Positions 1 through 9,850 are shown, counted from the stretch's first letter. The stretch: DNA of 64,000 nucleotides from Ruminococcus_C callidus (GCF_049562855.1 NZ_CP186925.1:2666001-2730000); one strand, 5' to 3'. Numbers and translations are program-made. The notes: generated from the sequence alone by a model not told the origin.

Positions 1-26
1 GCCGGACGGTTTCAACACGGCTGTCC

Positions 27-146
27 TTAATCCAGTATTTCGTAACTTTTTATATCGTTTTCGGTAAAAGTAATAGAACTGCCATCGTCAATGTCAAAAC
101 ATATTGCGTCTACTTCCTCGTCATTTTCGCTCTTACCTTTCCATTC
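27..146 (-). pseudogene. Possible C-terminal remnant of an unidentified small protein
   Basis: Read on the minus strand, an open frame starting in the last codons of the aldo/keto reductase gene gives an acidic peptide (WKGKSENDEE...) ending SYEILD at a TAA stop at 27-29. It has no start codon of its own with a ribosome site. Its composition resembles the tail of a small soluble protein, so it may be a gene end left by a deletion. It could equally be chance. I do not recognise the family. Confidence 0.25.
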
Positions 147-1134
147 CGATTGCCGCATCAACCGCCCGCAGTTCTTCCTCCGTCAGCGGTTCCTGTCCGA
201 CGATCTGGAGCGTATCGATAAGCTGTTCCGGACGGGATGCACCTACCAGCACACTGGTCACTGCCTTTTGCCGCAAAATCCAGCAGAGTGCCAGCTGTGC
301 CAGCGTCTGTCCCCTGCCCTGTGCAATTGCCTGCAGCTGCCGCAGCTGGGAGAGCCGTTCTTCCGTCAGCTGGGATTCCTGCAGGAATCTGCCGTCAGTC
401 CGAATCCGGCTGTCCTCCGGAATGCCGTGGAGATACCGGTCTGTCAGCATGCCCTGTGCCAGTGGACTGTAGATGATCACACCCTTTTGCAGCTGCTCAC
501 TCGCTGACAAAATGCCGTTTTTCTCCGAAACACGATCGAGAATGGAGTACCGGTTCTGGTTGATGATGAACGGGCAGTGCAGCTGTTCCAGAATCGCCGC
601 CGCACGGCTCATGGTTTCCCCGTCATAGTTGGACAAGCCCACGTACAATGCCTTGCCGCTTTGCACTGCCTGTGCCAGTGCTCCCATGGTTTCCTCCAGC
701 GGTGTTTCCGGATCCGGACGGTGGTGATAGAAAATGTCCACATAGTCCAGCCCCAGCCGCTGCAAACTCTGATCCAGACTTGCCAGCAGATATTTCCGGC
801 TGCCCCATTCACCATAGGGGCCTTCCCACATGTCATAGCCAGCCTTGGTGCTGATGACCAGTTCGTCACGATGTCCGGCAAATATCGTTTTCAGCAGCTT
901 GCCGAAGTTCCGTTCCGCAGCACCTGCCGGCGGACCGTAGTTGTTTGCCAAATCAAAGTGCGTGATGCCGCCGTCAAATGCGGTTTCACAGAGCTGTGCC
1001 ATGTGCTCCAGACTGTTGGTATCGCCAAAGTTATGCCACAGTCCCATCGAAAGCAGCGGCAGTTTCAGACCGCTTCTGCCGCACCGGCGGTATTCCATTT
1101 GGGTATAGCGTTCTGCATTCGGAATGTATGCCAT
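133..1134 (-). CDS. Aldo/keto reductase, YghZ/L-glyceraldehyde-3-phosphate reductase type
   Basis: 333-residue NADPH-dependent aldo/keto reductase. The opening MEYRRCGRSGLKLP followed by LSMGLWHNFGD is typical of the YghZ branch (AKR14), which reduces L-glyceraldehyde 3-phosphate, methylglyoxal and related aldehydes in the cytoplasm. Catalytic tetrad positions are visible: Asp and Tyr in FDLANNYG, Lys in ISTKAGYD and His in IFYHHRPD. The C-terminal VLVGASRPEQL loop is the usual cofactor-phosphate site. The start has a strong AAGGAGG site lying in the last codons of the upstream glycosyltransferase gene, only 3 bases away, so the two are probably translated from one message. The substrate is inferred from the family. 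Confidence 0.9.
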   Translation of the reverse strand: MAYIPNAERYTQMEYRRCGRSGLKLPLLSMGLWHNFGDTNSLEHMAQLCETAFDGGITHFDLANNYGPPAGAAERNFGKLLKTIFAGHRDELVISTKAGYDMWEGPYGEWGSRKYLLASLDQSLQRLGLDYVDIFYHHRPDPETPLEETMGALAQAVQSGKALYVGLSNYDGETMSRAAAILEQLHCPFIINQNRYSILDRVSEKNGILSASEQLQKGVIIYSPLAQGMLTDRYLHGIPEDSRIRTDGRFLQESQLTEERLSQLRQLQAIAQGRGQTLAQLALCWILRQKAVTSVLVGASRPEQLIDTLQIVGQEPLTEEELRAVDAAIGMER

Positions 1135-1137
1135 TTT

Positions 1138-2151
1138 TTACTCCTCCTTGGAATTCTCGTTCTCATCTGAGAGATAGGTTTCTACAATGTATTTCGGGCG
1201 TTCCTTGGTTTCCAGATACACCTTTCCGATGTACTGCCCGATCACGCCGATCGCCAGAAGCTGTAACCCGCCGATCGCCCAGATCGACACGATCAGCGAA
1301 GTCCAGCCGGTAGTAGTGGCTCCCATAAAGTGCCGCACTACAGAATAGATCAGCATGCCGATACTCACCAGAAAGATCAGCATGCCCAGACGGGTGATCA
1401 AAGTAATAGGCTTGGTGGAAAGGGACGTGATCCCTTCCCACGCAAAGGAGAGCATCTTTTTCAAAGGATACTTGGACGTACCGGCAAGGCGTTCCTTGCG
1501 GGCATAGTACACCTTATCGCTGGGGTAGCCGATCAGCGGCACCACACCGCGGAGAAACATATTCACTTCCTTGAACGACTCCAGCCCGTCCAGTGCCCGC
1601 CGGCTCATCAGCCGATAGTCAGCATGGTTGAACACCAGATCTGCTCCCATGTGCTTCATCACTTTATAAAAGCCCTCCGCAGTACACTTTTTGAACAGGG
1701 TGTCCGTCTTTCGGGCACTGCGGACACCGTAGACAATGTCGTTTCCGGCTTCATACTTTGCAATCATCTGATCGATCGCATCAATATCGTCCTGCAAATC
1801 CGCGTCCAGCGAAATGGTCATGTCGCAGTGTTTCTTCACCGTCATCAGCCCTGCCAGCAGAGCGTTCTGGTGTCCGCGGTTGCGGGAAAGGGAAATTCCC
1901 TGATAGATCGGATTTTCCGCGTGAAACTTCTGGATCAGTTCCCATGTCCGGTCTTTGGAGCCGTCATTCACAAACACGATCCGGCTCTTTTCCGTTATTT
2001 TTCCGGCAGTCATCAGCGACTGCATTTTTTCCAGCAGCTGCCTTGCGGTTTCCGGCAGCACTTCTTCCTCATTATAGCAAGGAATGACCAAGTATAGCGT
2101 ATCCGTTTTGTGTACCTCCCTGCGTGATTCAGCGTTTCTTAATTGTATCAT
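1138..2151 (-). CDS. Family 2 glycosyltransferase, membrane-anchored (GtrB/DPM1-like)
   Basis: 337-residue inverting GT-A glycosyltransferase. Seen: YLVIPCYNEEE near the start, FVNDGSKDRT (nucleotide-sugar binding), SLDADLQDD (DxD metal site), and two C-terminal membrane helices around residues 245-310 before a charged cytoplasmic tail. This architecture fits enzymes that load glucose or another hexose onto undecaprenyl phosphate for cell-wall or polysaccharide glycosylation. The start is uncertain: the first ATG at 2151 has no ribosome site and lies in a promoter-like AT stretch, while a GGGAGG motif about 40 bases further in has no well-placed ATG/GTG, so a non-standard start is possible. 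It precedes the aldo/keto reductase gene by 3 bases. Confidence 0.87.
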   Translation of the reverse strand: MIQLRNAESRREVHKTDTLYLVIPCYNEEEVLPETARQLLEKMQSLMTAGKITEKSRIVFVNDGSKDRTWELIQKFHAENPIYQGISLSRNRGHQNALLAGLMTVKKHCDMTISLDADLQDDIDAIDQMIAKYEAGNDIVYGVRSARKTDTLFKKCTAEGFYKVMKHMGADLVFNHADYRLMSRRALDGLESFKEVNMFLRGVVPLIGYPSDKVYYARKERLAGTSKYPLKKMLSFAWEGITSLSTKPITLITRLGMLIFLVSIGMLIYSVVRHFMGATTTGWTSLIVSIWAIGGLQLLAIGVIGQYIGKVYLETKERPKYIVETYLSDENENSKEE

Positions 2152-2224
2152 ATTTTCGGCAAAATGTCAAACAAAAAAGCACTCCGGAGAAGTTTCCCCG
2201 AAGTGCCCTTTGGATAAAATGATT

Positions 2225-3838
2225 TTACAATCCGAAATATGCTGCGATCACAGCTGCTTCTGCATCTGCCAGCCGCTGTAGGTTGGTATCACTGAGCAGC
2301 CAGTTGGTCGCCCGCAAATTGGTGTGGTAACTGTGCTCCAGCAAGATCGCCGGTGTTCCCACAGAAGTTGCCCCGCGGAGCACTCCGTAGTAGTCGCCGT
2401 TGTTGCCCACACGCTTCCAGATCGTACCACCCTGTGCAGTGCTCATTACCTGATGCACGGTATTTGCCAGCTGCTGTCCCAGCACGTCCATGGTGCCGGT
2501 CACGGTACAGCATGCCAGCGGAGCATCTACGGAACTGTTGCCGCAGGCGTTGCTGTGCAGGCTCAGGAACAGGTCACAGCCTGCGGAGGTTTTTCCGCGG
2601 GTTTCCAGTCCCAGATCCCCTGCCTGTGTCGGTCTGGTGGTAATGACTTCCATGCCTCTGGCTTCCAGAGCCGATTTCAGCTTCAGATGCAGCCGCCAGC
2701 TCATATCAGACTCATAATAAGCTCCGTTTACCGGACTGCGGTTATACTTGCCGTAGTGTCCTGCGTCCAGACAAATCTTGATTTTTTTCTGTGTACCGTC
2801 GGCATTGAACCGATACTTCTTGCCGTCAATGACTTTTTCGCCGGTCACCATTGTGCCGTCTGCGTTGAAATAATATTTCTGACCGCCGAAAGTCTGCCAG
2901 CCGGTTTTCATGACACCGTCTGTGCCGAAGTAGTACTTCTTGCCGCCGACATTCTGGAAACCGGTCTGCATGGAACCGTCTGTGGCAAAGTAGTATTTTT
3001 TGCCGTCTACCGTCTGCATGCCGGTCTGTGCAATACCATCGTTTCCAAGATAATAGTTCTTGCCGCTGATATTCTGCATGCCAGTCTGCATGGTGTAACT
3101 GTCATTGAAGTAATAGCGGCTGCCATGATCCTCCACCCAGCCGGACACCGGAGCACCGTTCTGATCGTAATACGATATCGTATTATCGGAGAACTTGCAA
3201 AATCCCAGCTTCTGGGTACCAGTTTCGCTGTCGCTTTGATAGCGTACCCCGTCTACGGTGAATTCTCCGGTTGTCTTTCCGGAATCCGCACTGACATAGT
3301 AGCGGTAATCGCCGTAGCTGACCCAGCCGCTGTCCGGCTTTCCGGTTTCCGGATCGTAGTACCGCCGCACACCGTCTACCGTCCGCCAGCCGGTTTTCTG
3401 TGCCCCGCTGTAGTCGAACAAATACGCTGTGCCGTCGATCTGCTGGGCACCGACTGCTGCCTCATAAGTCACGCTGTCGTAGTAGTGCCATGTTTCGTCG
3501 ATTTTCTGCCAGCCGGTCAGCTGTGTACCGCTGGAATCGAACAAGTACAGCACGCCGTCCACTGCGGTGGCATGTACGGCAAACGAACCGTCGCTGTACT
3601 GATACTTCCGGCAGCCGTCCTCTATGATCCAGCCGCCGGTAATTTCCGGTGTTTCTGTCTGTGGCTGGAACTCCGGACCAGTTGCCGTTGCCACCACTGC
3701 CGAAGCGGTTTCTGCGGTTTGCAGAACCTCCGGCAAAGCCGTTTCTGCCGAAGCTGTCACACCGCCGAACAACAGCATGCCGCCTGCCGCAGCACCCATT
3801 GCCAACAGGGACAGCCATTTGGGATAATGCATTTTCAA
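2225..3838 (-). CDS. Secreted N-acetylmuramoyl-L-alanine amidase with cell-wall-binding repeats
   Basis: 537 residues. Residues 1-32 form a signal peptide (positive start, hydrophobic core, ASAETA cleavage region). Residues about 75-350 hold roughly a dozen choline/glucan-binding type repeats of the pattern GW-x-x-x-x-G-x-x-YYF, e.g. DGKKYYFATDGSMQTGF and GGKKYYFGTDGVMKTGW. From about residue 354 comes an Amidase_3 domain: ICLDAGHYG with the first zinc His, LFLSLHSNA with another, and a C-terminal LLEHSYHTN carrying the catalytic Glu region. The protein should cleave the lactyl-amide bond of peptidoglycan at the cell surface, in growth or remodelling. It has its own perfect sigma-A promoter (3951-3979). 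Not prophage-like, as it has a signal peptide. Confidence 0.92.
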   Translation of the reverse strand: MKMHYPKWLSLLAMGAAAGGMLLFGGVTASAETALPEVLQTAETASAVVATATGPEFQPQTETPEITGGWIIEDGCRKYQYSDGSFAVHATAVDGVLYLFDSSGTQLTGWQKIDETWHYYDSVTYEAAVGAQQIDGTAYLFDYSGAQKTGWRTVDGVRRYYDPETGKPDSGWVSYGDYRYYVSADSGKTTGEFTVDGVRYQSDSETGTQKLGFCKFSDNTISYYDQNGAPVSGWVEDHGSRYYFNDSYTMQTGMQNISGKNYYLGNDGIAQTGMQTVDGKKYYFATDGSMQTGFQNVGGKKYYFGTDGVMKTGWQTFGGQKYYFNADGTMVTGEKVIDGKKYRFNADGTQKKIKICLDAGHYGKYNRSPVNGAYYESDMSWRLHLKLKSALEARGMEVITTRPTQAGDLGLETRGKTSAGCDLFLSLHSNACGNSSVDAPLACCTVTGTMDVLGQQLANTVHQVMSTAQGGTIWKRVGNNGDYYGVLRGATSVGTPAILLEHSYHTNLRATNWLLSDTNLQRLADAEAAVIAAYFGL

Positions 3839-3950
3839 ACCTCTTTTCTAAATTGGAAAAACACTTTAAGGATAATAATTATCCAGACATTCCCAGAGAG
3901 AATTTCAAAAAGAGCTCCCTCTTTTTATCGATTTCAAACCGATATTTTAT

Positions 3951-3979
3951 ATTATACATGGATTCGGCACAATTGTCAA
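3951..3979 (-). promoter_or_regulatory. Sigma-A promoter of the amidase gene
   Basis: On the minus strand, TTGACA (3974-3979) and TATAAT (3951-3956) are separated by 17 bases, a consensus match. The transcript would start about 105 bases before the amidase ATG. Confidence 0.8.
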
Positions 3980-4082
3980 GGGGTTTCTTGTGATTTTCAC
4001 AAAAAGCTTTCCTATGTGGTCATGCTTTTTAGCTTTTCCGCATATAGTAGCCACAAACAAAAACATCATTTGGGAAGAGTTT

Positions 4083-4117
4083 GGACAGCACTGAACAAAG
4101 CTTTATTCAGTGTTTCC
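4083..4117. repeat. 35-bp relic of the family A palindromic element
   Basis: Contains a near-palindrome, CACTGAACAAAG / CTTTATTCAGTG, ending in GTTTCC. These are the two ends of the family A MITE with its interior missing. It lies in the leader of the P-type ATPase gene, just before its ribosome site. No matching target duplication is visible. Confidence 0.55.
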
Positions 4118-4141
4118 CTTGCAAAAGAAAGAAGGCATAAC

Positions 4142-6760
4142 ATGAACGGTCTGACAACCAAAACCGCACGGGAACGACTGAAACAGGACGGCGAAAACGA
4201 ACTGGCGGCGGCAGCGAAACGCCGTCCCCTACGCATGTTTCTCGGGCAGTTCCGAGATGTAATGGTATTGATTCTGCTGGCAGCCACAGGCATTTCTGCG
4301 TTTCTGGGGGAGATCACCGATGCGGTCACCATTATCCTCATTGTCCTGCTCAACGCGATTTTGGGCTTTTTGCAGGAATACCGCACCGAGCAGACGCTGG
4401 AATCTCTCCGCAATCTGACGGCTCCCACCGCCACGGCGTGTCGGGACGGCAAGTGGCAGACCATTCCGGCACGGGAACTGGTCTGCGGTGACTTGGTGCG
4501 GCTGGAAGCCGGCGACAATGTTCCGGCGGACAGTGCACTGATACAGGCGGCGGGGCTGGCGGTGAACGAGTCCATTCTCACCGGCGAATCCGAAGCAGTT
4601 TCCAAACAGGCAGGCGACCCTGCCGACACCCGAAACGATCTGCATAAACACAACATCGTCTACGCCGGCACGGCAATTCTGCGGGGCAGTGCCGAAGCAG
4701 TGGTCATTGCCACCGGCACACGCACCCAAATGGGACAGATCTCCACCATGCTGCAAGAGGTCCGGCAGGAAATGACACCGCTTCAGAAACGCCTTGCCGG
4801 ACTGGGAAAAGTCGTGGCTCTGCTGTGCCTTGGCGTATGCGGAGCCGTGTTCCTTGCCGGTGTGCTGCGGGGCGAGCCGGTTTTTGACATGCTCATGACC
4901 GGCATTACCATTGCCATTGCTGCCATTCCGGAGGGGCTGCCTGCCACCGTCACCATTGCCCTTGCTCTGGCAGTCAGCCGCATGATGAAGCACGGGGCAC
5001 TGGTGAACCGGCTGCACAGTGTGGAAACGCTGGGCTGTGCCAGCGTGATCTGCTCCGACAAGACCGGAACGATCACCGAGAACCGCATGACTGTCACTGC
5101 CATTGTTGCCGGCGGCGAACGCTTTTCTGTCACGGGGACTGGTCTGCAAAAAGCCGGTGCCATTCAGCTGGACGGCAGCAACATCAATCCTCTCTCCAAG
5201 CCGGCACTGCGGGAACTGCTCACCTGCGGCAGTCTTTGCAGCACCGCAGAGATCCACAGCCTGCAGGAAAAGCAATCCCGCAACCGCGGCAGCCGCACGG
5301 AAAAGGGCACATGGTCTGCCACCGGTGACCCCACGGAAACGGCATTGCTGATCGCCGCGGAAAAAGGCGGCATTTCCAGAAAAGCCCTGCTCCGCACGCA
5401 CCCTGTCCAGCACATGGAGCCGTTTAACAGTGAAACCCGCCGCATGGCGGTAACGGTGACAGACGGAGCCGGCACCTGCACCTATTGGAAAGGAGCTGCT
5501 GATGTCATTTTGCCCCTGTGCGGATTCCAAATGCAGGACGGCAAAAGCGTTCCCCTTTCGGAGGGTGCACGAGCCGCTGTCCGCAAACAGGTCGCCGCCA
5601 TGTCAGACGAAGCCCTGCGGGTGCTGGCGTTCGCCAAACAGGAAGGCAGTGCCTGCATCTTTCTGGGGCTTGCCGGCATGCTGGATCCGCCCAGAGAGTC
5701 CGCACGCACGGCGATCCGCACCTGTGCCAAGGCGAATATCCGCACCGTCATGATTACCGGTGACCACAAGAACACTGCCGCTGCCATTGCCAGACAGGCA
5801 GGACTGCTCCGCGGAAAAAAAGCCATGACCGGAGCCGAACTGGATACCCTGACTGATGCCCAGCTAGACCGGTGCATTGACCAGTATTCCGTCTTTGCCC
5901 GTGTCAATCCGGCACACAAGCTGCGGCTGGTTCGAGCTTACAAGCGGCGTGGAGAGATCGTTGCCATGACCGGCGACGGCGTCAACGATGCACCGGCGAT
6001 CAAGGAAGCCGATGTCGGCGTGGCAATGGGCAAAAGCGGCACCGATGTGGCACGACAGGCAGCAGACGTGGTGCTGACCGATGACAATCTGGCAACACTG
6101 GTGGACGCAGTGGAACAGGGACGGTGCGTCTACGCCAATATCCGAAAATTCGTCCGGTATCTGCTGTCCTGCAACATCGGCGAAGTGCTGACCATGTTTC
6201 TGGGAATCCTCATGGGCATGCCGGTGGTGCTGCTCCCCACCCAGCTGCTGCTGGTAAATCTGGTAACTGACGGGCTGCCGGCGATTGCTCTGGGGCTGGA
6301 GCCGCCGGAGCCGGAAGCCATGCAGAAGCCGCCCCGCAGGCCTGACGAAAGCTTCTTCTCTGACGGGCTTATGGGACGCATTTTCTTCCGCGGCATGCTC
6401 ATCGGTATCTGCACACTGGGAGCATTTTCCGCTGTTGTCCGCACCGGCGGCACACTGGAAGCCGCACGGACAGCGGCATTGTGCACCCTGATCCTGTCCC
6501 AGCTGGTACATGTTTTCGAGTGCAAATCCGAACGGCGTACCCTGTTCTCCATGCCCTACGGCAACAATCTGTGGCTGGTGGGAGCCGTGCTGGTTTCTGT
6601 GGCAGTGCTGGCGGCGGCAGTTGCCGTGCCCATGCTCCGCGTGATCTTCTCCACAGTCATGCTGACCCGTCCGCAATGGTACATCGCCCTGGGCTTCTCC
6701 CTGACTGTGCCTCTGTGCAGTTCCATTGCTGGATTGTTCCGGCGGAAAAAACGGGACTGA
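4142..6760 (+). CDS. Cation-translocating P-type ATPase, calcium-transporting (P2A) type
   Basis: 872 residues, a usual length for bacterial SERCA/PMR1-like pumps. The ATG at 4142 follows AGAAGG and matches the family's N-terminus; the open frame extends far upstream only as an antisense shadow of the amidase gene. Seen: N-terminal cation-ATPase domain, ILTGESEAV (actuator TGES), the GIAIAAIPEGLPA membrane motif (Ca-binding M4 PEGL), phosphorylated Asp306 in CSDKTGT, MITGDHKNTA, and MTGDGVNDAPA hinge. The C-terminal membrane domain includes LLVNLVTDGLPAIALGLEPPE, whose N-x-x-x-D corresponds to M6 Ca ligands. It probably exports Ca2+ (possibly Mn2+). It stands alone and is closed by a terminator. 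Confidence 0.92.
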   Translation: MNGLTTKTARERLKQDGENELAAAAKRRPLRMFLGQFRDVMVLILLAATGISAFLGEITDAVTIILIVLLNAILGFLQEYRTEQTLESLRNLTAPTATACRDGKWQTIPARELVCGDLVRLEAGDNVPADSALIQAAGLAVNESILTGESEAVSKQAGDPADTRNDLHKHNIVYAGTAILRGSAEAVVIATGTRTQMGQISTMLQEVRQEMTPLQKRLAGLGKVVALLCLGVCGAVFLAGVLRGEPVFDMLMTGITIAIAAIPEGLPATVTIALALAVSRMMKHGALVNRLHSVETLGCASVICSDKTGTITENRMTVTAIVAGGERFSVTGTGLQKAGAIQLDGSNINPLSKPALRELLTCGSLCSTAEIHSLQEKQSRNRGSRTEKGTWSATGDPTETALLIAAEKGGISRKALLRTHPVQHMEPFNSETRRMAVTVTDGAGTCTYWKGAADVILPLCGFQMQDGKSVPLSEGARAAVRKQVAAMSDEALRVLAFAKQEGSACIFLGLAGMLDPPRESARTAIRTCAKANIRTVMITGDHKNTAAAIARQAGLLRGKKAMTGAELDTLTDAQLDRCIDQYSVFARVNPAHKLRLVRAYKRRGEIVAMTGDGVNDAPAIKEADVGVAMGKSGTDVARQAADVVLTDDNLATLVDAVEQGRCVYANIRKFVRYLLSCNIGEVLTMFLGILMGMPVVLLPTQLLLVNLVTDGLPAIALGLEPPEPEAMQKPPRRPDESFFSDGLMGRIFFRGMLIGICTLGAFSAVVRTGGTLEAARTAALCTLILSQLVHVFECKSERRTLFSMPYGNNLWLVGAVLVSVAVLAAAVAVPMLRVIFSTVMLTRPQWYIALGFSLTVPLCSSIAGLFRRKKRD

Positions 6761-6772
6761 CGATTGCCATAC

Positions 6773-6816
6773 AAAAAAACGGCGTATCCGAAATTGTACT
6801 CGGATACGCCGTTTTG
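6773..6816. terminator. Intrinsic terminator after the P-type ATPase
   Basis: A 15-bp perfect stem (ACGGCGTATCCG core plus A/T tails) with a 10-base loop, flanked by A and T runs. It can work in both directions. Confidence 0.85.
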
Positions 6817-6850
6817 TATAATGGGAAAATTCAAAATGTCATTTGTTTAG

Positions 6851-7023
6851 GGAAACACTGAATAAAGCTTGTGCGTAAGATGCGTAGTCAGATTTTTCGG
6901 CAGATTGCATAGAAATTCCGCAGGCAGACTGTATGTCTGGCAAGGGATTTCTGGGCAATATGACGGAAAATCTGCAAGCAGATTGCGTGCAAAGCCGTCA
7001 GGCGGGCTTTATGCAGTGTTTCC
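6851..7023 (-). mobile_element. Family A MITE (173 bp), copy A1
   Basis: Non-coding 173-bp element with 18-bp inverted ends GGAAACACTGAATAAAGC (one mismatch between ends). It is flanked on both sides by TTAG (6847-6850 and 7024-7027), a 4-bp target duplication. The ends match those of the IS5-type element at 41563-42775, which is the likely source of transposase. The interior can fold into several stems. It lies between the P-ATPase terminator and the YhgE gene and is inverted relative to copies A2-A4. Confidence 0.85.
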
Positions 7024-7035
7024 TTAGTGTTTCCT

Positions 7036-9726
7036 TTATGCCTGAACCGGAGTGCCGGAAATTGCTTTTTCAGCAACTTCCACTTCAGATTCCTGTTCCT
7101 TCTTGGCACGCTTACGGAAGCCCGCCAGCAGCAGTCCTGCGAATACCACAGCGATCACTGCCAGAACCACACAGTCGGTGGTGATGTCCAGACCGGACGC
7201 GATACCGCTGCGGAAGCCGTGAACGGTATAGGTGAACGGCATGAACGGATTCAGTACCTGATAGAACTTATCGGACAGTTCCAGCGGATAGGTACCTGCA
7301 CAGCCGCTCAGCTGGAGCACCATGAATACCAGCAGGATAAAGTCGCCGATAATGTCGAGGAAGAAGTTGACGCAGTATTCCAGTGTCAGGAATGCGATAG
7401 AAGCAAGGCATGCAATGATCAGTGTCTTGCCCATGTATTCCGGCTGGAAGCCGTTGATCCACGACAGGCACAGGATCATCAGTACTGCCTGCAGCAGTCC
7501 CATTGCCCACAGCTTTGCCAGCGTGAGAAGCCATGCCTTTCCTGCCTTGCGGTTACCGATCTTCTGATGATACGGCGACAGCATAACGCAGAATGCCAGA
7601 CCGGATACCCACAGACCAACGGACATCATATATGCTGCCATAGCATTGCCGTTTGTGGGAACGGCGGTTTCATAGGTTTCGTTGGTCATCACCGGAGCCG
7701 AGAACATGTCATAGGTCTTGTCGGTGGTGTCGATGCTGTTGACTTCGTCCGCACCGTCCGCCAGAGAGGTCTGGAGTGTCACAGCACCGTTGGACAGCTG
7801 CACCAGACCGTCACCCAGTTCCACAGAACCGTCTGCCAGCTTGGAAGCACCGTCCTGAATCTGTCCGGCACCGTCCGTCAGCTGCGAAGCACCGCCTACC
7901 AGTGTCGCATTATTGGCTGCCAGTTCTGCTGTACCGTCGGACAGCTGAGCCGCACCGTTTTGCAGCTGTGAAACCGCATCGGTCAGTGTCGGCACGCTGT
8001 TTGCCAGCGTCTTGGCACCGTCATCCAGCGAAGAAGCACCGCCTACCAGTGCACCGGCGTTGGAGTCCAGTGTCTGCAAGCCGTCTGTCAGACTGGATAC
8101 GCCGCCGGTATACTGAGATACGCCGGCTTCCAGTGTACTGCTGCCGTTTGCCAACTGATCCAGACCAGCTTCCAGAGTCTGAGAGCCGGGGATCAGCTGG
8201 GCATTCACTGCGGACTGTACAGACTGCAAGCCGCCGGACAAGGTGGAAATCGCCTGCTGTGCTCCCGGCAGTGCCTGATCTGCACCAGTTGCCAATGCAC
8301 TGACGCTGGTTTTCAGCTGATCCATTGCGGCGGCAGAACTGCTGAGATCTGTACCCTGCAATGTCTGGGACAAGCCGGTCACCTGTGTGCCGATGTTCGA
8401 AACATCGGTTGCCAGTGCGGTCATCGGCTCTGAGAAGCAGCTCAGAAGCTGCTGCTGAGAAGCGGCATCCAAAGACTGGAACACCTCTGTCTGGGTCATT
8501 GTGGTCAATGCCGACTGCAAGCTTTGCAGCTGTGCACCGGCATCCTGAGCACTGGTGCCGATCGCAGTCAGGCTTGCGGTCAGTGCCTGTGTCAGTGCAC
8601 TGGTATCCGGCATCGAAGTGTTTTGCAGCGTGGTGTTCAGGGTGTCAATGCCCTGCTGCAGCTGTGTCAGTCCGGCATTCAGCTGTTCCATCTGCTGGAG
8701 GTTCTCCGCAGAAAGGCTGCTGCCCAGACTGTCAGACAAAGTCTGCAAACCAGCGGTCATCTGTGCACTGCCGGCTTGCAGCTGTGCAGCACCGCTGGTC
8801 AGAGAAGCTGCACCGTTTTGCAGCTGGCTGCTGTTGCCGGACAAGGTCTGAGCACCGCTGTAAGCGGCAGCCACGCCGTCCGTATAGCTGTTGACACCGC
8901 TGGACAACGTGCCGGAACCGTCAGACAATGCCACTGCACCGTCTGCCAGTGTGCCGGCACCGCTTGCCAGCTGATCCATGCCGCCAGACAAAGTCTGAGC
9001 CCCGCTGTTGACAGTTGCCACACCGTCGGTGTAGGTTTGCAGACCGCTTTGCAGGGTCTTTGCACCGTCTACAAATGTCAGCGTACTGTCAGACAAAAGC
9101 TTCAGATTGTCGGTAATGGTGGTGTTGCCGTCCTGTAGATCGGAAACACCGTCCTTGATTTGCAGTGCACCATCTGCCGCATCACTCATGCCGTCGCCTA
9201 CGGTTCCCATCTGATCGAAGATCGTTTCGGTGTACTCCTTGGTCACACTTTCGGAAACTTCCTTCTGGATCTTTGCCAGAGCCGTTTCGCTCATCTTGCT
9301 GGCGATGTAGTTGGTGCCGGGATTGGTGGCATATTGCAGTTCCATTTTCTTCGGCTCATCGTCCATGAGGGTGGAAGCATTTTCAGAGAAATCTGACGGA
9401 ATGGTAATCACCATATAATATGTGCCGTCTGCAATGCCCTTTTCCGCCTTGTCTGCACTGACGAAGTGGAAATCCAGCTGGTCATTTTCTTTCAGCTTAT
9501 CCACCAGTTCATCTCCGACGGCAAGGGTCTTTCCCTCATAGTCTACCGATTTGTCGTTGTTGACGACTGCCACCGGCAGCTGGTCCACGTTGCCGTACGG
9601 ATCCCACATGGAGCCCAGAAACAGCGTGGTGTAAATGGTCGGGATCAGCACAATTGCCGCCATAGCGATACCATTGAAATGCCGCCAGAAAAAGTTCTGC
9701 TTTTTTCCGGAATCGCTCGATCGCAT
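7036..9726 (-). CDS. YhgE/Pip-family membrane protein
   Basis: 896 residues. An N-terminal membrane helix (about 18-40: FNGIAMAAIVLIPTIYTTLF) is followed by SMWDPYGNVDQLPVAVVNNDKSV, the family signature. A very long extracellular stalk follows (about residues 180-650), built of degenerate repeats such as LSDGSGTLSSGVNSYTDG and LQNGAASLTSGAAQL that form extended helix/coil. Five or six C-terminal membrane helices follow (about 690-875), resembling the ABC-2 permease fold. Relatives include phage-infection protein Pip and type VII secretion accessory proteins; the substrate is unknown. The divergent TetR gene and the operator-like palindromes between them suggest induction by a ligand, as for efflux-type transporters. 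Confidence 0.85.
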   Translation of the reverse strand: MRSSDSGKKQNFFWRHFNGIAMAAIVLIPTIYTTLFLGSMWDPYGNVDQLPVAVVNNDKSVDYEGKTLAVGDELVDKLKENDQLDFHFVSADKAEKGIADGTYYMVITIPSDFSENASTLMDDEPKKMELQYATNPGTNYIASKMSETALAKIQKEVSESVTKEYTETIFDQMGTVGDGMSDAADGALQIKDGVSDLQDGNTTITDNLKLLSDSTLTFVDGAKTLQSGLQTYTDGVATVNSGAQTLSGGMDQLASGAGTLADGAVALSDGSGTLSSGVNSYTDGVAAAYSGAQTLSGNSSQLQNGAASLTSGAAQLQAGSAQMTAGLQTLSDSLGSSLSAENLQQMEQLNAGLTQLQQGIDTLNTTLQNTSMPDTSALTQALTASLTAIGTSAQDAGAQLQSLQSALTTMTQTEVFQSLDAASQQQLLSCFSEPMTALATDVSNIGTQVTGLSQTLQGTDLSSSAAAMDQLKTSVSALATGADQALPGAQQAISTLSGGLQSVQSAVNAQLIPGSQTLEAGLDQLANGSSTLEAGVSQYTGGVSSLTDGLQTLDSNAGALVGGASSLDDGAKTLANSVPTLTDAVSQLQNGAAQLSDGTAELAANNATLVGGASQLTDGAGQIQDGASKLADGSVELGDGLVQLSNGAVTLQTSLADGADEVNSIDTTDKTYDMFSAPVMTNETYETAVPTNGNAMAAYMMSVGLWVSGLAFCVMLSPYHQKIGNRKAGKAWLLTLAKLWAMGLLQAVLMILCLSWINGFQPEYMGKTLIIACLASIAFLTLEYCVNFFLDIIGDFILLVFMVLQLSGCAGTYPLELSDKFYQVLNPFMPFTYTVHGFRSGIASGLDITTDCVVLAVIAVVFAGLLLAGFRKRAKKEQESEVEVAEKAISGTPVQA

Positions 9727-9850
9727 AAATACCTACTTCCTTTCTATTGTGAAACAAAGACTGCTTTCCCCGAATGCACAGTTTTGCTTCTCTGCGAGTG
9801 ACGAAACACAGCTGTCTACAAAAAAGTTTTTGTCTACAAATAGAAAACTG

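Noticed and set aside
2324..4141. Long plus-strand frame joined to the start of the P-type ATPase
   Set aside because: It is antisense to the amidase gene, has no recognisable domain, and the ATPase has a clear ribosome site and family-typical start at 4142.
6851..7023. Small ORFs inside MITEs (e.g. peptides starting near 6933, 14570 or 46434)
   Set aside because: The translations recur only because the elements recur, and they lack ribosome sites and coding signatures.
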